Source of the DNA: Gammaproteobacteria bacterium | GTDB taxonomy: Bacteria; Pseudomonadota; Gammaproteobacteria; Pseudomonadales; Litorivicinaceae | NCBI GenBank assembly: GCA_002717305.1 | Contig: PBDH01000011.1 | Span: forward strand, 30,189 to 44,971 | Length of the DNA stretch: 14,783 nucleotides | Direction: 5' to 3' | In this document: piece by piece, positions 1 to 7,386 of the stretch | How positions within the stretch are numbered: position 1 is the stretch's first letter | Layout: each line of letters begins with the position of its first letter | Made by a program: the position numbers and the translations under genes | The notes under the pieces: generated by a model | The model's input: only the letters and a program-made list of their open reading frames with translations | The model's database searches: none | Told to the model about the DNA's origin: nothing

Positions 1-2112
1 GCCCTCAGGCATATCCGGATGACCATAATTCTCGTTCATCAACGTGATGTAATAAAACACGCTCTGATTCTCGTCGTACATCTGCTTCAAACCGTGCTGA
101 ACGATTACGGCGACCTCGTAACTGTAGGTCGGGTCATAGGAGCGCTGATTCGGAACTGTTCCGGCCAGGATATGACTGTGGCCGTCCTGGTGCTGCAAGC
201 CCTCGCCGTTCAATGTCGTGCGGCCAGAGGTCGCACCCAACAGGAACCCTCTTGCCTGAATATCACCAGCGGCCCAGATCAAGTCACCCACTCGCTGATG
301 TCCGAACATCGAGTAATAGATATAAAATGGGATCAATGGTTGATCATGGTTCGCATACGACGTCGCGCAAGCGAGCCAGGCCGAGAAGGCGCCCGACTCA
401 TTGATTCCCTCCTCGAGAATCTGGCCTGCTTTGTCCTCGTGATAAGATAGTACCTGATCGACGTCGTGGGGAATGTATTTTTGGCCCTCGGTTGTGTAAA
501 TGCCCAATTGCTTGAACATCCCTTCCATGCCGAACGTCCTAGCCTCATCCGGAACGATTGGCACAATACGGTGCCCAATGGTCTTATCCTTTGCTAATGT
601 CGATAGCATCCGAACGAAGGCCATCGTGGTCGAGATTTGACGATCACCTGTGCCCTTGGTCTGCTGCTTAAATGCCTCGAGCCCGGGACAACCCAATGGC
701 TGTTTGTAGGCACGACGCGATGGCAAATAACCCCCTAGAGTCTGGCGACGTTCCTGCAAATACTTGATTTCAGGACTGTCGGTACCCGGGCCGTAATATG
801 GAACATCCGCAAGATCGTCATCACTTATCGGGATTGCGAACCGATCGCGGAATAGCCTCAGATTATCCAAGTCGAGTTTTTTCACTTGGTGAGACGGGTT
901 TGCAGACTCACCGGACGACCCCATGCCATAGCCTTTGACGGTCTGCGCCAGAATCACCGTTGGCTGTTCCGTATGATTAATCGCGGCGTGATAGGCTGCG
1001 TAAACCTTCTTTGGGTCATGCCCGCCGCGATTCAGACTGTAGATATCGTCATCGGTAAGATCTGCCACCATCTCTTTGAGCTCAGGGTATTGCCCGAAAA
1101 AATTCTCGCGGGTGTAGGCGCCACCCTTTGCCTTACAATTCTGAAGTTCGCCGTCTACGACTTCATCCATCACTTTTTGCATCAGGCCATGTCGGTCTCT
1201 TGCGAATAACGGATCCCACTGCCCGCCCCAAAGGACCTTGATCACGTTCCAACCCGCACCGCGGAACTGCCCCTCAAGCTCCTGGACAATTTTCCCGTTA
1301 CCTCGCACGGGGCCGTCCAAACGCTGAAGATTACAGTTAATAACAAAAATTAGATTGTCGAGACGCTCGCGCCCAGCGAGACCTATTGCTCCCAGAGATT
1401 CGGGCTCATCCATCTCGCCATCTCCTAAAAAAGCCCAGACCTTGCGATCCGGCTGATCTGATAGACCTCGATTCACGAGATATTTCATCACGTGGGCCTG
1501 ATAAATCGACTGGATCGGCCCTAGTCCCATGGATACTGTCGGGAACTGCCAGTAATCGGGCATCAGCCAGGGATGTGGATAGGATGAGAGGCCGCCACCG
1601 TCGACCTCTCTACGGAAGTTATCGAGTTGTTTTTCGGACAGGCGGCCCTCGAGGAATGATCGAGCATAAATCCCCGGGCTCGCATGACCTTGAATGTACA
1701 ACAGATCTTGTCCATTCGGATGGTCAGGACCTTTCCAAAAATAATTGAACCCAACCTCGTAAAGCGTGGCGGCTGACTGATAAGTAGCAATATGACCGCC
1801 TAGATCATCACCAGATTTATTCGCACGCATTACCATTGCCAGCGCGTTCCAGCGAATCAAACTGCGAATACGACGCTCCATGAACAAGTCTCCAGGCATC
1901 CGAGCCTCGTTCTGGACTGGAATAGTGTTTCGGTAAGGCGTCGTCATAGCAACCGGGAGACTGGCCCCTTCCTGACTAGCACGTGCGACTAGTTGATTTA
2001 AAAGATAAGCGGCACGATCAGCCCCTTCGTGTTGGAGTACCGACTCATAAGCTTCGAGCCATTCTTTTGTTTCGACCGGATCTTGGTCTTTTGTTATTGG
2101 CGTATTCGCCAT
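1..2112 (-). CDS. aceE: Pyruvate dehydrogenase E1 component, homodimeric type (C-terminus cut off by the window edge)
   Basis: Thiamine-diphosphate E1 subunit of the cytoplasmic pyruvate dehydrogenase complex. It decarboxylates pyruvate and passes the acetyl group to the lipoyl E2. Reading from the ATG at 2112, 704 residues are visible and the frame is open to base 1; the E. coli protein has about 887, so roughly 180 are missing. Signature features are GGH (H107), GHASPG (H143), the ThDP/Mg motif GDGEMDEPES from residue 230 with INCN at 258-261, an active-site loop His (H408, SHQVKK), the Glu expected to activate ThDP (E572, EGINE) and GHSH with H641 just before it. Positions run one ahead of my recalled E. 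coli numbering. AGAGGTG sits about 5 bases before the ATG. The regulator gene ends 43 bases upstream on the same strand, giving a pdhR-aceE order as in E. coli; aceF would lie beyond the left edge. Confidence 0.97.
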   Translation of the reverse strand, partial: MANTPITKDQDPVETKEWLEAYESVLQHEGADRAAYLLNQLVARASQEGASLPVAMTTPYRNTIPVQNEARMPGDLFMERRIRSLIRWNALAMVMRANKSGDDLGGHIATYQSAATLYEVGFNYFWKGPDHPNGQDLLYIQGHASPGIYARSFLEGRLSEKQLDNFRREVDGGGLSSYPHPWLMPDYWQFPTVSMGLGPIQSIYQAHVMKYLVNRGLSDQPDRKVWAFLGDGEMDEPESLGAIGLAGRERLDNLIFVINCNLQRLDGPVRGNGKIVQELEGQFRGAGWNVIKVLWGGQWDPLFARDRHGLMQKVMDEVVDGELQNCKAKGGAYTRENFFGQYPELKEMVADLTDDDIYSLNRGGHDPKKVYAAYHAAINHTEQPTVILAQTVKGYGMGSSGESANPSHQVKKLDLDNLRLFRDRFAIPISDDDLADVPYYGPGTDSPEIKYLQERRQTLGGYLPSRRAYKQPLGCPGLEAFKQQTKGTGDRQISTTMAFVRMLSTLAKDKTIGHRIVPIVPDEARTFGMEGMFKQLGIYTTEGQKYIPHDVDQVLSYHEDKAGQILEEGINESGAFSAWLACATSYANHDQPLIPFYIYYSMFGHQRVGDLIWAAGDIQARGFLLGATSGRTTLNGEGLQHQDGHSHILAGTVPNQRSYDPTYSYEVAVIVQHGLKQMYDENQSVFYYITLMNENYGHPDMPEG

Positions 2113-2155
2113 CTTTTCACCTCTTCGGGTTGGTTGGTGATCAACGTCGTCTAAA

Positions 2156-2923
2156 TTAAGCCGATTGTGTCAACTCTTTTAGCCGGCGCGGTTTGGTATC
2201 TGCTAGCCGTTCACGGTCCATTGATTCACTGACCGTTAGCATGTGTTGGCGGACCGCGTTCCTCGCACCCACCGGATCACGATCAATCACGATGGTTCGA
2301 TAAATTGCCTCATGCTGGAGTGCAAGGTCCTGTTTCTTCATCCGATCCAGATTTAGCTCCGCTAGATTTTTCACAATCGATTCCTCGAGCAGAACAAAAT
2401 TGGAACGCATGATGTGTAAAATCACGCCATTTTGCGATGCCTCTGCAATTGCCAAATGAAACTCCGCATCAGCCTTTGCCTCGCGATGCAAGTCGTACGA
2501 GCGAATGGCCGCCTGCAGTTCTTGATAACGACGCTGAAGGTTCCCGCGCGCGCGCTCGGTTGCGCGATCGGCCGCTAACCACGCTGCAACACTCTCTAAG
2601 GCAAAACGCAACTCCAAAATGTCGAACGTACCATCCGGAGATCGCTGGATCATCGTCATCATAGGGTCGACGAAAGTTGATCCAACATGCTCAGCAACGA
2701 AAGTTCCACCACCGTGCCTTCTTTGCACTAACCCACGAGCCTCAAGCTTCTGGATCGCCTCTCTGACGGTCGGTCTGGACACGTCAAATTCCTCCGCGAG
2801 ACTCCTTTCCGAGGGGAGCTTTTGACCCGGACGCACTTTTCCCTCAAGGATCAATCGTTCTACTTGGTCCATTATCGCATCGGCTGCGCGGATTACTCGT
2901 GGAATCGATAAATATCCGGTCAT
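2156..2923 (-). CDS. pdhR: GntR-family (FadR/FCD subfamily) transcriptional regulator, PdhR-like
   Basis: DNA-binding repressor of 255 residues. A winged helix occupies about residues 10-78 (KLPSERSLAEEFDVSRPTVR, then GGGTFV for the wing), followed by an all-helical FCD effector domain at about 100-235. The helix-turn-helix and wing closely resemble E. coli PdhR, and the position directly before aceE agrees. PdhR senses pyruvate and represses pdhR-aceEF. Unlike my recollection of E. coli PdhR, this FCD domain keeps a full set of candidate metal ligands (D152, H156, H204, H227), as in LldR/GlcC-type members that bind lactate- or glycolate-like acids. The effector could therefore be pyruvate or a hydroxy acid. 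The start is supported by AGGGAAG about 7 bases before the ATG. Two TGGTCNGACCA operators lie 30-61 bases upstream, so autoregulation is likely. Confidence 0.88.
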   Translation of the reverse strand: MTGYLSIPRVIRAADAIMDQVERLILEGKVRPGQKLPSERSLAEEFDVSRPTVREAIQKLEARGLVQRRHGGGTFVAEHVGSTFVDPMMTMIQRSPDGTFDILELRFALESVAAWLAADRATERARGNLQRRYQELQAAIRSYDLHREAKADAEFHLAIAEASQNGVILHIMRSNFVLLEESIVKNLAELNLDRMKKQDLALQHEAIYRTIVIDRDPVGARNAVRQHMLTVSESMDRERLADTKPRRLKELTQSA

Positions 2924-2944
2924 TATTGCTTCCCTGCCCCTACC

Positions 2945-2972
2945 GTAATAAGTGGTCTGACCAATAGGTTAA
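2945..2972 (-). promoter_or_regulatory. Possible sigma-70 promoter for pdhR-aceE
   Basis: Read on the minus strand, TTAACC (2972-2967) and TATTAC (2950-2945) are separated by 16 bases and each matches four of six consensus positions. The downstream operator copy fits entirely inside the spacer, which would suit repression by blocking RNA polymerase. The boxes are only moderate matches, so this is inference from position and operator overlap. Confidence 0.4.
2953..2963. promoter_or_regulatory. FadR/PdhR-type operator, promoter-proximal copy
   Basis: TGGTCTGACCA is a perfect dyad around one central base. TGGTnnnACCA is the known core recognised by FadR-subfamily GntR regulators such as PdhR, FadR, LldR and GlcC. 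It lies 30 bases upstream of the PdhR-like regulator's ATG, which makes that protein the natural ligand. Confidence 0.8.
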
Positions 2973-2973
2973 C

Positions 2974-2984
2974 TGGTCAGACCA
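2974..2984. promoter_or_regulatory. FadR/PdhR-type operator, promoter-distal copy
   Basis: TGGTCAGACCA is a second perfect dyad with the same core. Its centre is 21 bp, two helical turns, from the other copy. In its surroundings (AACTGGTCAGACCAAAG) it also resembles a FadR box. Same-face spacing suggests two regulator dimers binding side by side. It lies between the stop of the hydroxyacid dehydrogenase gene and the proposed -35 box of the regulator. Confidence 0.78.
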
Positions 2985-2998
2985 AAGAGCGCAAATGA

Positions 2999-3955
2999 TT
3001 AAACGAGCCTGTCTCTTGGCTCTAAACCCGCGAAATAAAAGTCGAGGTTATCTAGAGCGCGATCACCCATTGCTTTCCGGGTCTCGCGTGTCGACGAACC
3101 GAGGTGCGGCAACATCAACAAGTTAGGGCATTTGGCGAACGCGGGGTTTCCACCTGGCTCGACCTGAAAGACATCCAGTCCCGCGGCAGCAATCTGTCCC
3201 GATTTCAGTGCATCGATTAGTGCCGTCTCATCAACAAGACTTCCACGCGCGGTGTTGACGAAAACCACCCCGGGCTTCATCCATCCAATTGAATCAATAT
3301 TGATCAAGTTATTTGTCTCTGGGGTAGCAGGGCAATTAAGCGAAATCATATCCACTTCGGCAAATAGAGCTCTAAGGGTCGGGTGAAAGATCGCCCCGCC
3401 CTCCAATTCAGGAGGCAGTCGTCGTCGATTCGTGTAGTGAATCTCCATATCGAACCCACGCGCGCGCTTCGCAACTGTTTGACCCACACGGCCCATCCCG
3501 ACAATCCCGAGTTTTTTCTTGGTCAGCTGGATCCCGTTCATTGCAGACGGCGCCCAATGCAGCCAAGTACCGGTTCTCAGCATCTGATCACCCTCATACG
3601 CCCGACGACAGGCACCGAGTAACAACAGAATTGTAATCTCTGCCGTAGCATCGGATAACACATCTGGTGTATTTGTAACAACGATTCCTCGCTCTTTTAG
3701 GGCTCCAAGATCGCAGTGATCGACCCCGACAGAATAATTTGCAACCACTTTCAGACGATCGGATAACCGAGCGACAATATCCCCAGACAGTATTTCAGAG
3801 TGACAGATCATTAATGCATCGGACTCGAAGCTCCGTGCTACGATTTCGTCACCTGACATTATGTGATCATCGTCATTCACCCAGGTGGAATAATCCCGCC
3901 GGGCGCGTCTAAGCACAGGCTCAACAAGATTCCGTGTGATACTCAGATCGTTCAT
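2999..3955 (-). CDS. D-isomer-specific 2-hydroxyacid dehydrogenase (glyoxylate/hydroxypyruvate reductase-like)
   Basis: Cytoplasmic NAD(P)H-dependent reductase of 318 residues that interconverts a 2-oxoacid and its D-2-hydroxyacid. The Rossmann motif GMGRVG is at 153-158. The catalytic set is R237 (NTARGS), E266 (DVFQVEP) and H284 (LPHLGSST). TNRRR at 175-179 follows the second strand of the Rossmann fold, where basic residues favour NADPH, as in glyoxylate/hydroxypyruvate reductases. The frame is open upstream to an ATG at 4048, but the ATG at 3955 gives the family's usual N-terminus and length, so I use it; its ribosome site is weak. It reads toward pdhR and diverges from the TRAP gene dctP across 213 bases. 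Glyoxylate, hydroxypyruvate or another short 2-oxoacid are candidate substrates; the sequence does not decide between them. Confidence 0.9.
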   Translation of the reverse strand: MNDLSITRNLVEPVLRRARRDYSTWVNDDDHIMSGDEIVARSFESDALMICHSEILSGDIVARLSDRLKVVANYSVGVDHCDLGALKERGIVVTNTPDVLSDATAEITILLLLGACRRAYEGDQMLRTGTWLHWAPSAMNGIQLTKKKLGIVGMGRVGQTVAKRARGFDMEIHYTNRRRLPPELEGGAIFHPTLRALFAEVDMISLNCPATPETNNLINIDSIGWMKPGVVFVNTARGSLVDETALIDALKSGQIAAAGLDVFQVEPGGNPAFAKCPNLLMLPHLGSSTRETRKAMGDRALDNLDFYFAGLEPRDRLV

Positions 3956-4168
3956 CTCTGTTTTCCCAACTCCGAAAGCTGTAACAGTGGCTTTTTTGGA
4001 AATGACTTTCAATACAAAGAGAGTTGCGATACGAAACTTTGTTCTCAAAAACCTTGCAAGATGGATGCGAAATCATCACTATTTACTGTTCTATGGATGG
4101 AAACACAGAGCGCACTGCCCCGGCAGATATGGATTAGCGCAAGAAAAAATAGATAAAAAGGTAGTCCG
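3956..4168. promoter_or_regulatory. Divergent intergenic region between the hydroxyacid dehydrogenase and dctP
   Basis: 213 bases that must carry promoters for both directions. I see no TGGTnnnACCA operator here. A weak plus-strand candidate is TTGCAA at 4054-4059 with CACTAT at 4077-4082. CAAAG...CTTTG around 4016-4042 is a short imperfect dyad. AAGGTAG, about 5 bases before the dctP ATG, is its ribosome site. The minus-strand frame stays open through part of this region, but without protein-like conservation that I recognise. Confidence 0.45.
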
Positions 4169-5272
4169 ATGAGCAAAAAACTCGATCGCCGTTCGTTCCT
4201 AAAAGGAGCTACGGCAACAGCAGCGGCCTCCAGTCTCGGTTTCCCAGCACTTGTAAACGCCGGTGGTCACGGTGGTACAACTCTGAAAGTGCAGGCAGCT
4301 TGGGGTGGCGGTATTTTTCTCGAGAACGCGCAGTCATATGTCGACCGCGTTCACGCAATGGCAGGCAAGGATCTTAAGATCGACCTGCTCCCAGTTAACT
4401 CAGTCGTAAAAACATCCCAGATGCAAGACGCGGTTCACCGCGGCGTGCTCGACGGTTGCCACTACGTACCTGCTTACTGGTACTCAAAGTCTAAGTCAGC
4501 TTCGTTGTTCGGTACCGGCCCATGTTTTGGCTGGTCCTCACAGGAGGTCTTGGGCTGGTGCCACTACGGCGGCGGTATGGAACTCTTCAACGAGCTCATG
4601 GGGTCTTTGGGCCTGAACATCGTGTCGTTCTTCAACAGCCCAATGCCGGCGCAGCCGATGGGATGGTTTAAAGAGAAAATAAATGACTCATCGCAGATGA
4701 GCGGCCTGAAGTATCGTACGGTCGGTCTTGCGGCTGACGTCCTCATGGAAATGGGAATGTCAGTAGTCCAGCTTCCAGGTGGTGAAATCCAGCCAGCGAT
4801 GAAGTCTGGTCTCATCGACGCTGCAGAATTCAACAACCCAACCTCTGACCGTGACTTCGGTATGCAAGACGTATCTAAGCATTATCACCTAGGTTCATTC
4901 CACCAGTCGCAGGAGTTCTTCGAGATCTCCTTCAACAAGAAGAAGTATGATGGTCTCCCAGCAGAGCTTCAGGCGATCCTGAAGTATGCGTCAGAAGCAG
5001 AGAACTCTAACTTCTACTGGCACAACACTAACCGGTACGCTGATGATTTGGTGAACCTGCAGAATCAAGGCGTTAACGTATACCGGACACCCGACTCTGT
5101 GATGGCAGAGCAGCTCAAGGCCTGGGATATCGTTGTAGACCGGATCAGTGGTGAGGATCCTTTCTTCGCCAAGGTAATTGACTCGCAAAAAGCTTACGCC
5201 AAGCGGGTGATGAATTATCTGAACCTTAACCAGCCGGACTACCGGATGGCCTACAAGCACCACTTCGGTTGA
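4169..5272 (+). CDS. dctP: TRAP transporter substrate-binding protein, DctP family, TakP-like, with Tat signal
   Basis: Periplasmic solute receptor of 367 residues that delivers its ligand to the DctQM membrane complex. The N-terminus has a twin-arginine motif (DRRSFLKG, residues 6-13), an Ala-rich core and a likely cleavage after VNA near residue 31. The mature part resembles the 2-oxoacid receptor TakP, for example WCHYGGGMELFNEL (130-143) and MGWF at 164-167. Aligning from memory, TakP ligand/Na+ residues Q155, R176, E214 and W215 correspond to Q162, R183 (KYRTVG), E220 and F221 (AAEFNNP). The carboxylate-clamping Arg is kept, while Trp is replaced by Phe. This suggests a small 2-oxo or 2-hydroxy monocarboxylate ligand; related receptors also bind lactate. 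A terminator follows directly, separating it from the membrane genes. Confidence 0.92.
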   Translation: MSKKLDRRSFLKGATATAAASSLGFPALVNAGGHGGTTLKVQAAWGGGIFLENAQSYVDRVHAMAGKDLKIDLLPVNSVVKTSQMQDAVHRGVLDGCHYVPAYWYSKSKSASLFGTGPCFGWSSQEVLGWCHYGGGMELFNELMGSLGLNIVSFFNSPMPAQPMGWFKEKINDSSQMSGLKYRTVGLAADVLMEMGMSVVQLPGGEIQPAMKSGLIDAAEFNNPTSDRDFGMQDVSKHYHLGSFHQSQEFFEISFNKKKYDGLPAELQAILKYASEAENSNFYWHNTNRYADDLVNLQNQGVNVYRTPDSVMAEQLKAWDIVVDRISGEDPFFAKVIDSQKAYAKRVMNYLNLNQPDYRMAYKHHFG

Positions 5273-5288
5273 TACCAGTCGTGGAAAC

Positions 5289-5324
5289 AAAAATACCCGA
5301 GCCTACGTGCTCGGGTATTTTTTT
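5289..5324 (+). terminator. Intrinsic terminator/attenuator between dctP and dctQ
   Basis: AAATACCCGAGC and GCTCGGGTATTT form a perfect 12 bp stem, extendable to 14 bp with flanking A-T pairs, around the loop CTACGT, and run into seven Ts. It starts 16 bases after the dctP stop. Because dctQ follows in the same direction, it probably ends most transcripts after dctP and lets some through, or dctQ has its own promoter. Confidence 0.92.
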
Positions 5325-5449
5325 GGCTAATGCGTGAGGAAAGTATTAAACTATTAGGCAGTTAACGAATTTTTAGCCTCAAGCAATGGCGCAAGATGCG
5401 CGCATTTGATGTTCAAGCAGGATGCCTGTCTTTTTGGAGTAGTTAAGCA
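5325..5449 (+). promoter_or_regulatory. Leader region upstream of dctQ
   Basis: 125 bases between the terminator and the dctQ start. It contains a perfect 10 bp palindrome, ATGCGCGCAT, at 5396-5405, and GGAG at 5436-5439, ten bases before the GTG start. I could not identify a convincing promoter. Expression of dctQ onward depends either on readthrough or on an unseen promoter here. Confidence 0.35.
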
Positions 5450-6028
5450 GTGGATCGTTTCGTCTACACGATCGAGGGCCTCAGCATATGGGTTGGGCGA
5501 GCCTTCGGCTGGTGTATTTTAATATTAACCCTGTCTGTGTCTTATGAAGTGTTCGTGCGTTACGTTTTAAACGCGCCAACTGTGTGGTCCATGGATATGA
5601 TGATACAGATGTACGGCGCTCTCTTCTTGATGGCAGGCCCATACGCTCTTGCCCAAGACGCTCACGTCCGGGGCGACTTTCTGTATCGATTACTCTCTCC
5701 TAAAACCCAAGGAAAAATAGACCTGACACTGTACGTTTTGTTCTTTTTCCCGGGCATGCTCGCTCTGTTCTGGTACGGCGCAGAAATCGCAGCCGACAGT
5801 TGGCGCTACAAAGAGGTAAGCTGGAACAGTCCGGCCCGGATACAGATCTACTTCTTTAAGACGCTTATACCCATCGCAGGAGTCCTGCTGATGCTGCAGG
5901 GGGCTGCCGAAATATGCAGGTGCATCCGGGCAATTCGCGAGGGCAGGTGGATGCAAAGGCTAAGCGACGTCAAAGAAACCGAGCAACGACTGATGGAAGA
6001 AGCTGAGCAGCAGGAGAACAGAGCATGA
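5450..6028 (+). CDS. dctQ: TRAP transporter small membrane subunit, DctQ family
   Basis: Small integral membrane subunit of a tripartite ATP-independent periplasmic transporter, 192 residues. Four hydrophobic segments lie at about 18-38, 52-68, 90-112 and 133-153. The family motif HVRGDFLY is at 72-79. After the last helix comes a charged, Glu/Gln-rich cytoplasmic tail (about 160-192), possibly a short coiled coil. The start is a GTG with GGAG ten bases upstream; no better in-frame start keeps the first helix. Its end overlaps dctM by four bases (ATGA), so the two subunits are probably translationally coupled and made in equal amounts. Confidence 0.9.
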   Translation: MDRFVYTIEGLSIWVGRAFGWCILILTLSVSYEVFVRYVLNAPTVWSMDMMIQMYGALFLMAGPYALAQDAHVRGDFLYRLLSPKTQGKIDLTLYVLFFFPGMLALFWYGAEIAADSWRYKEVSWNSPARIQIYFFKTLIPIAGVLLMLQGAAEICRCIRAIREGRWMQRLSDVKETEQRLMEEAEQQENRA

Positions 6029-7386
6029 CAAACCCTGAAGTCGCGATTTTGATGCTGTGCCTGTTCATTGTACTGGTCCTGCTAGGCTTCCCGATCGCCT
6101 TCACGCTCATTGCGATGGGCGTCGGTTTCGGTTACTACGCTTACTACCAAGCACCAGATAGTTTAGCCGACCTATTCAATAATCAAATATTCTACCTTCT
6201 GAACCAAAACACCTACTCGGTGATGGAAAACGACACATTGGTCGCGATCCCTCTGTTCCTGTTCATGGGGTACGTCGTTGAGCGAGCCGACATCGTAGGG
6301 CGCCTATTCCGCTCACTGCAGATGGCGGCGCACAACCTACCCGGATCCATGGCGATTGCCGCACTCATAACGTGCGCGGTTTTCTCTACCGCATCCGGTA
6401 TCGTGGGCGCGGTTGTCACCCTGATGGGGTTACTTGCATATCCAGCGATGGCCAACGCCAACTACGATAAGAAGTTCGCCGCAGGTGTAATCTGCGCAGG
6501 TGGGACACTCGGGATATTGATCCCACCATCGATCATGCTGATCGTTTACGCGGCAATCGCAGAGCTCTCACCGCTCCGCCTCTACGCCGCCGCGATGTTC
6601 CCAGGACTGATGCTCGCGAGTTTGTATATCGTCTACTCCATCGTCAGGGTCGCAATAAACCCGTCTATAGCTCCGAAACCTGCCAAAGACACCATACCGC
6701 CTGTTCTGGAGATCTACAAAGACCTACTCTTCTCATTCGTTCCCCTCACGGTTCTGATCGTCACCGTCCTCGGCTCTATACTTGGGGGTCTCGCGACGCC
6801 GGCAGAGGCCGCAGCGATGGGCGCCTTCGGTGCGATGATCTTAGCGGCTATGTACCGCGCACTCACGTGGCAGAAGATTCAGGAGAGTGTCTTTCTTTGC
6901 GCTAAGGCGACAGCGATGGTGTGCTGGCTGTTTGTCGGTTCATGGACCTTCGCCTCAATATTCTCCTATCTTGGTGGCCACGACGTGATTGAGCACTGGG
7001 TGTTAGGGATGGAGCTGGCTCCGTGGCAATTCTTAGTAATGGTGCAGGCGATTATATTCGTACTGGGGTGGCCTCTAGAATGGTCCGAGATCCTGATTAT
7101 CTTTGTGCCGATCTTCCTGCCAATGCTCGATAACTTCGGCGTCAACCCCTACTTCTTTGCGATGCTCGTCGCCCTGAATTTGCAGACCTCGTTCCTGACC
7201 CCGCCGATGGCGATGTCCGCATATTACTTAAAGGGCGTATTAAAAAACCAAATCGAGCTCGTAGAAATTTTCAAGGGACTGATACCCTACCTTGGGATCG
7301 TATTATTTAGCATGGTGCTCCTATACCAATTCCCTGAAATTGCGCTATGGCTCCCTGATTACCTGTTCGGGGAATATGTTCCATAA
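6025..7386 (+). CDS. dctM: TRAP transporter large membrane subunit, DctM family
   Basis: Sodium-coupled translocation subunit of the TRAP transporter, 453 residues, strongly hydrophobic throughout with around a dozen membrane segments. Typical DctM features are the N-terminal GFPIAFTL (21-28), IPLFLFMG (75-82), SGIVGAVVTLMG (124-135) and the conserved GGTLGILIPPSI (159-170). It ends in TAATG, one base shared with the amidase start, so the amidase is translated from the same message. Together with dctP and dctQ it forms a complete three-part transporter. Confidence 0.94.
   Translation: MTNPEVAILMLCLFIVLVLLGFPIAFTLIAMGVGFGYYAYYQAPDSLADLFNNQIFYLLNQNTYSVMENDTLVAIPLFLFMGYVVERADIVGRLFRSLQMAAHNLPGSMAIAALITCAVFSTASGIVGAVVTLMGLLAYPAMANANYDKKFAAGVICAGGTLGILIPPSIMLIVYAAIAELSPLRLYAAAMFPGLMLASLYIVYSIVRVAINPSIAPKPAKDTIPPVLEIYKDLLFSFVPLTVLIVTVLGSILGGLATPAEAAAMGAFGAMILAAMYRALTWQKIQESVFLCAKATAMVCWLFVGSWTFASIFSYLGGHDVIEHWVLGMELAPWQFLVMVQAIIFVLGWPLEWSEILIIFVPIFLPMLDNFGVNPYFFAMLVALNLQTSFLTPPMAMSAYYLKGVLKNQIELVEIFKGLIPYLGIVLFSMVLLYQFPEIALWLPDYLFGEYVP

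Noticed and set aside
19..1790. Several plus-strand and short minus-strand open frames overlapping the first 2 kb
   Set aside because: The minus-strand frame from 2112 to 1 encodes a complete, highly conserved AceE over its whole length, so the others are shadows.
2113..2155. GTTG-N5-CAAC dyad between aceE and pdhR
   Set aside because: The arms are four bases only and do not match the TGGTnnnACCA core; aceE is probably read from the pdhR promoter.
3956..4048. N-terminal extension of the hydroxyacid dehydrogenase to the ATG at 4048
   Set aside because: The extra 31 residues have no family similarity and would fill the divergent promoter region; the ATG at 3955 gives the normal length.
5396..5405. 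ATGCGCGCAT palindrome in the dctQ leader
   Set aside because: Ten-base palindromes occur by chance at this scale, and it has no partner copy or known family match; noted only within the leader entry.
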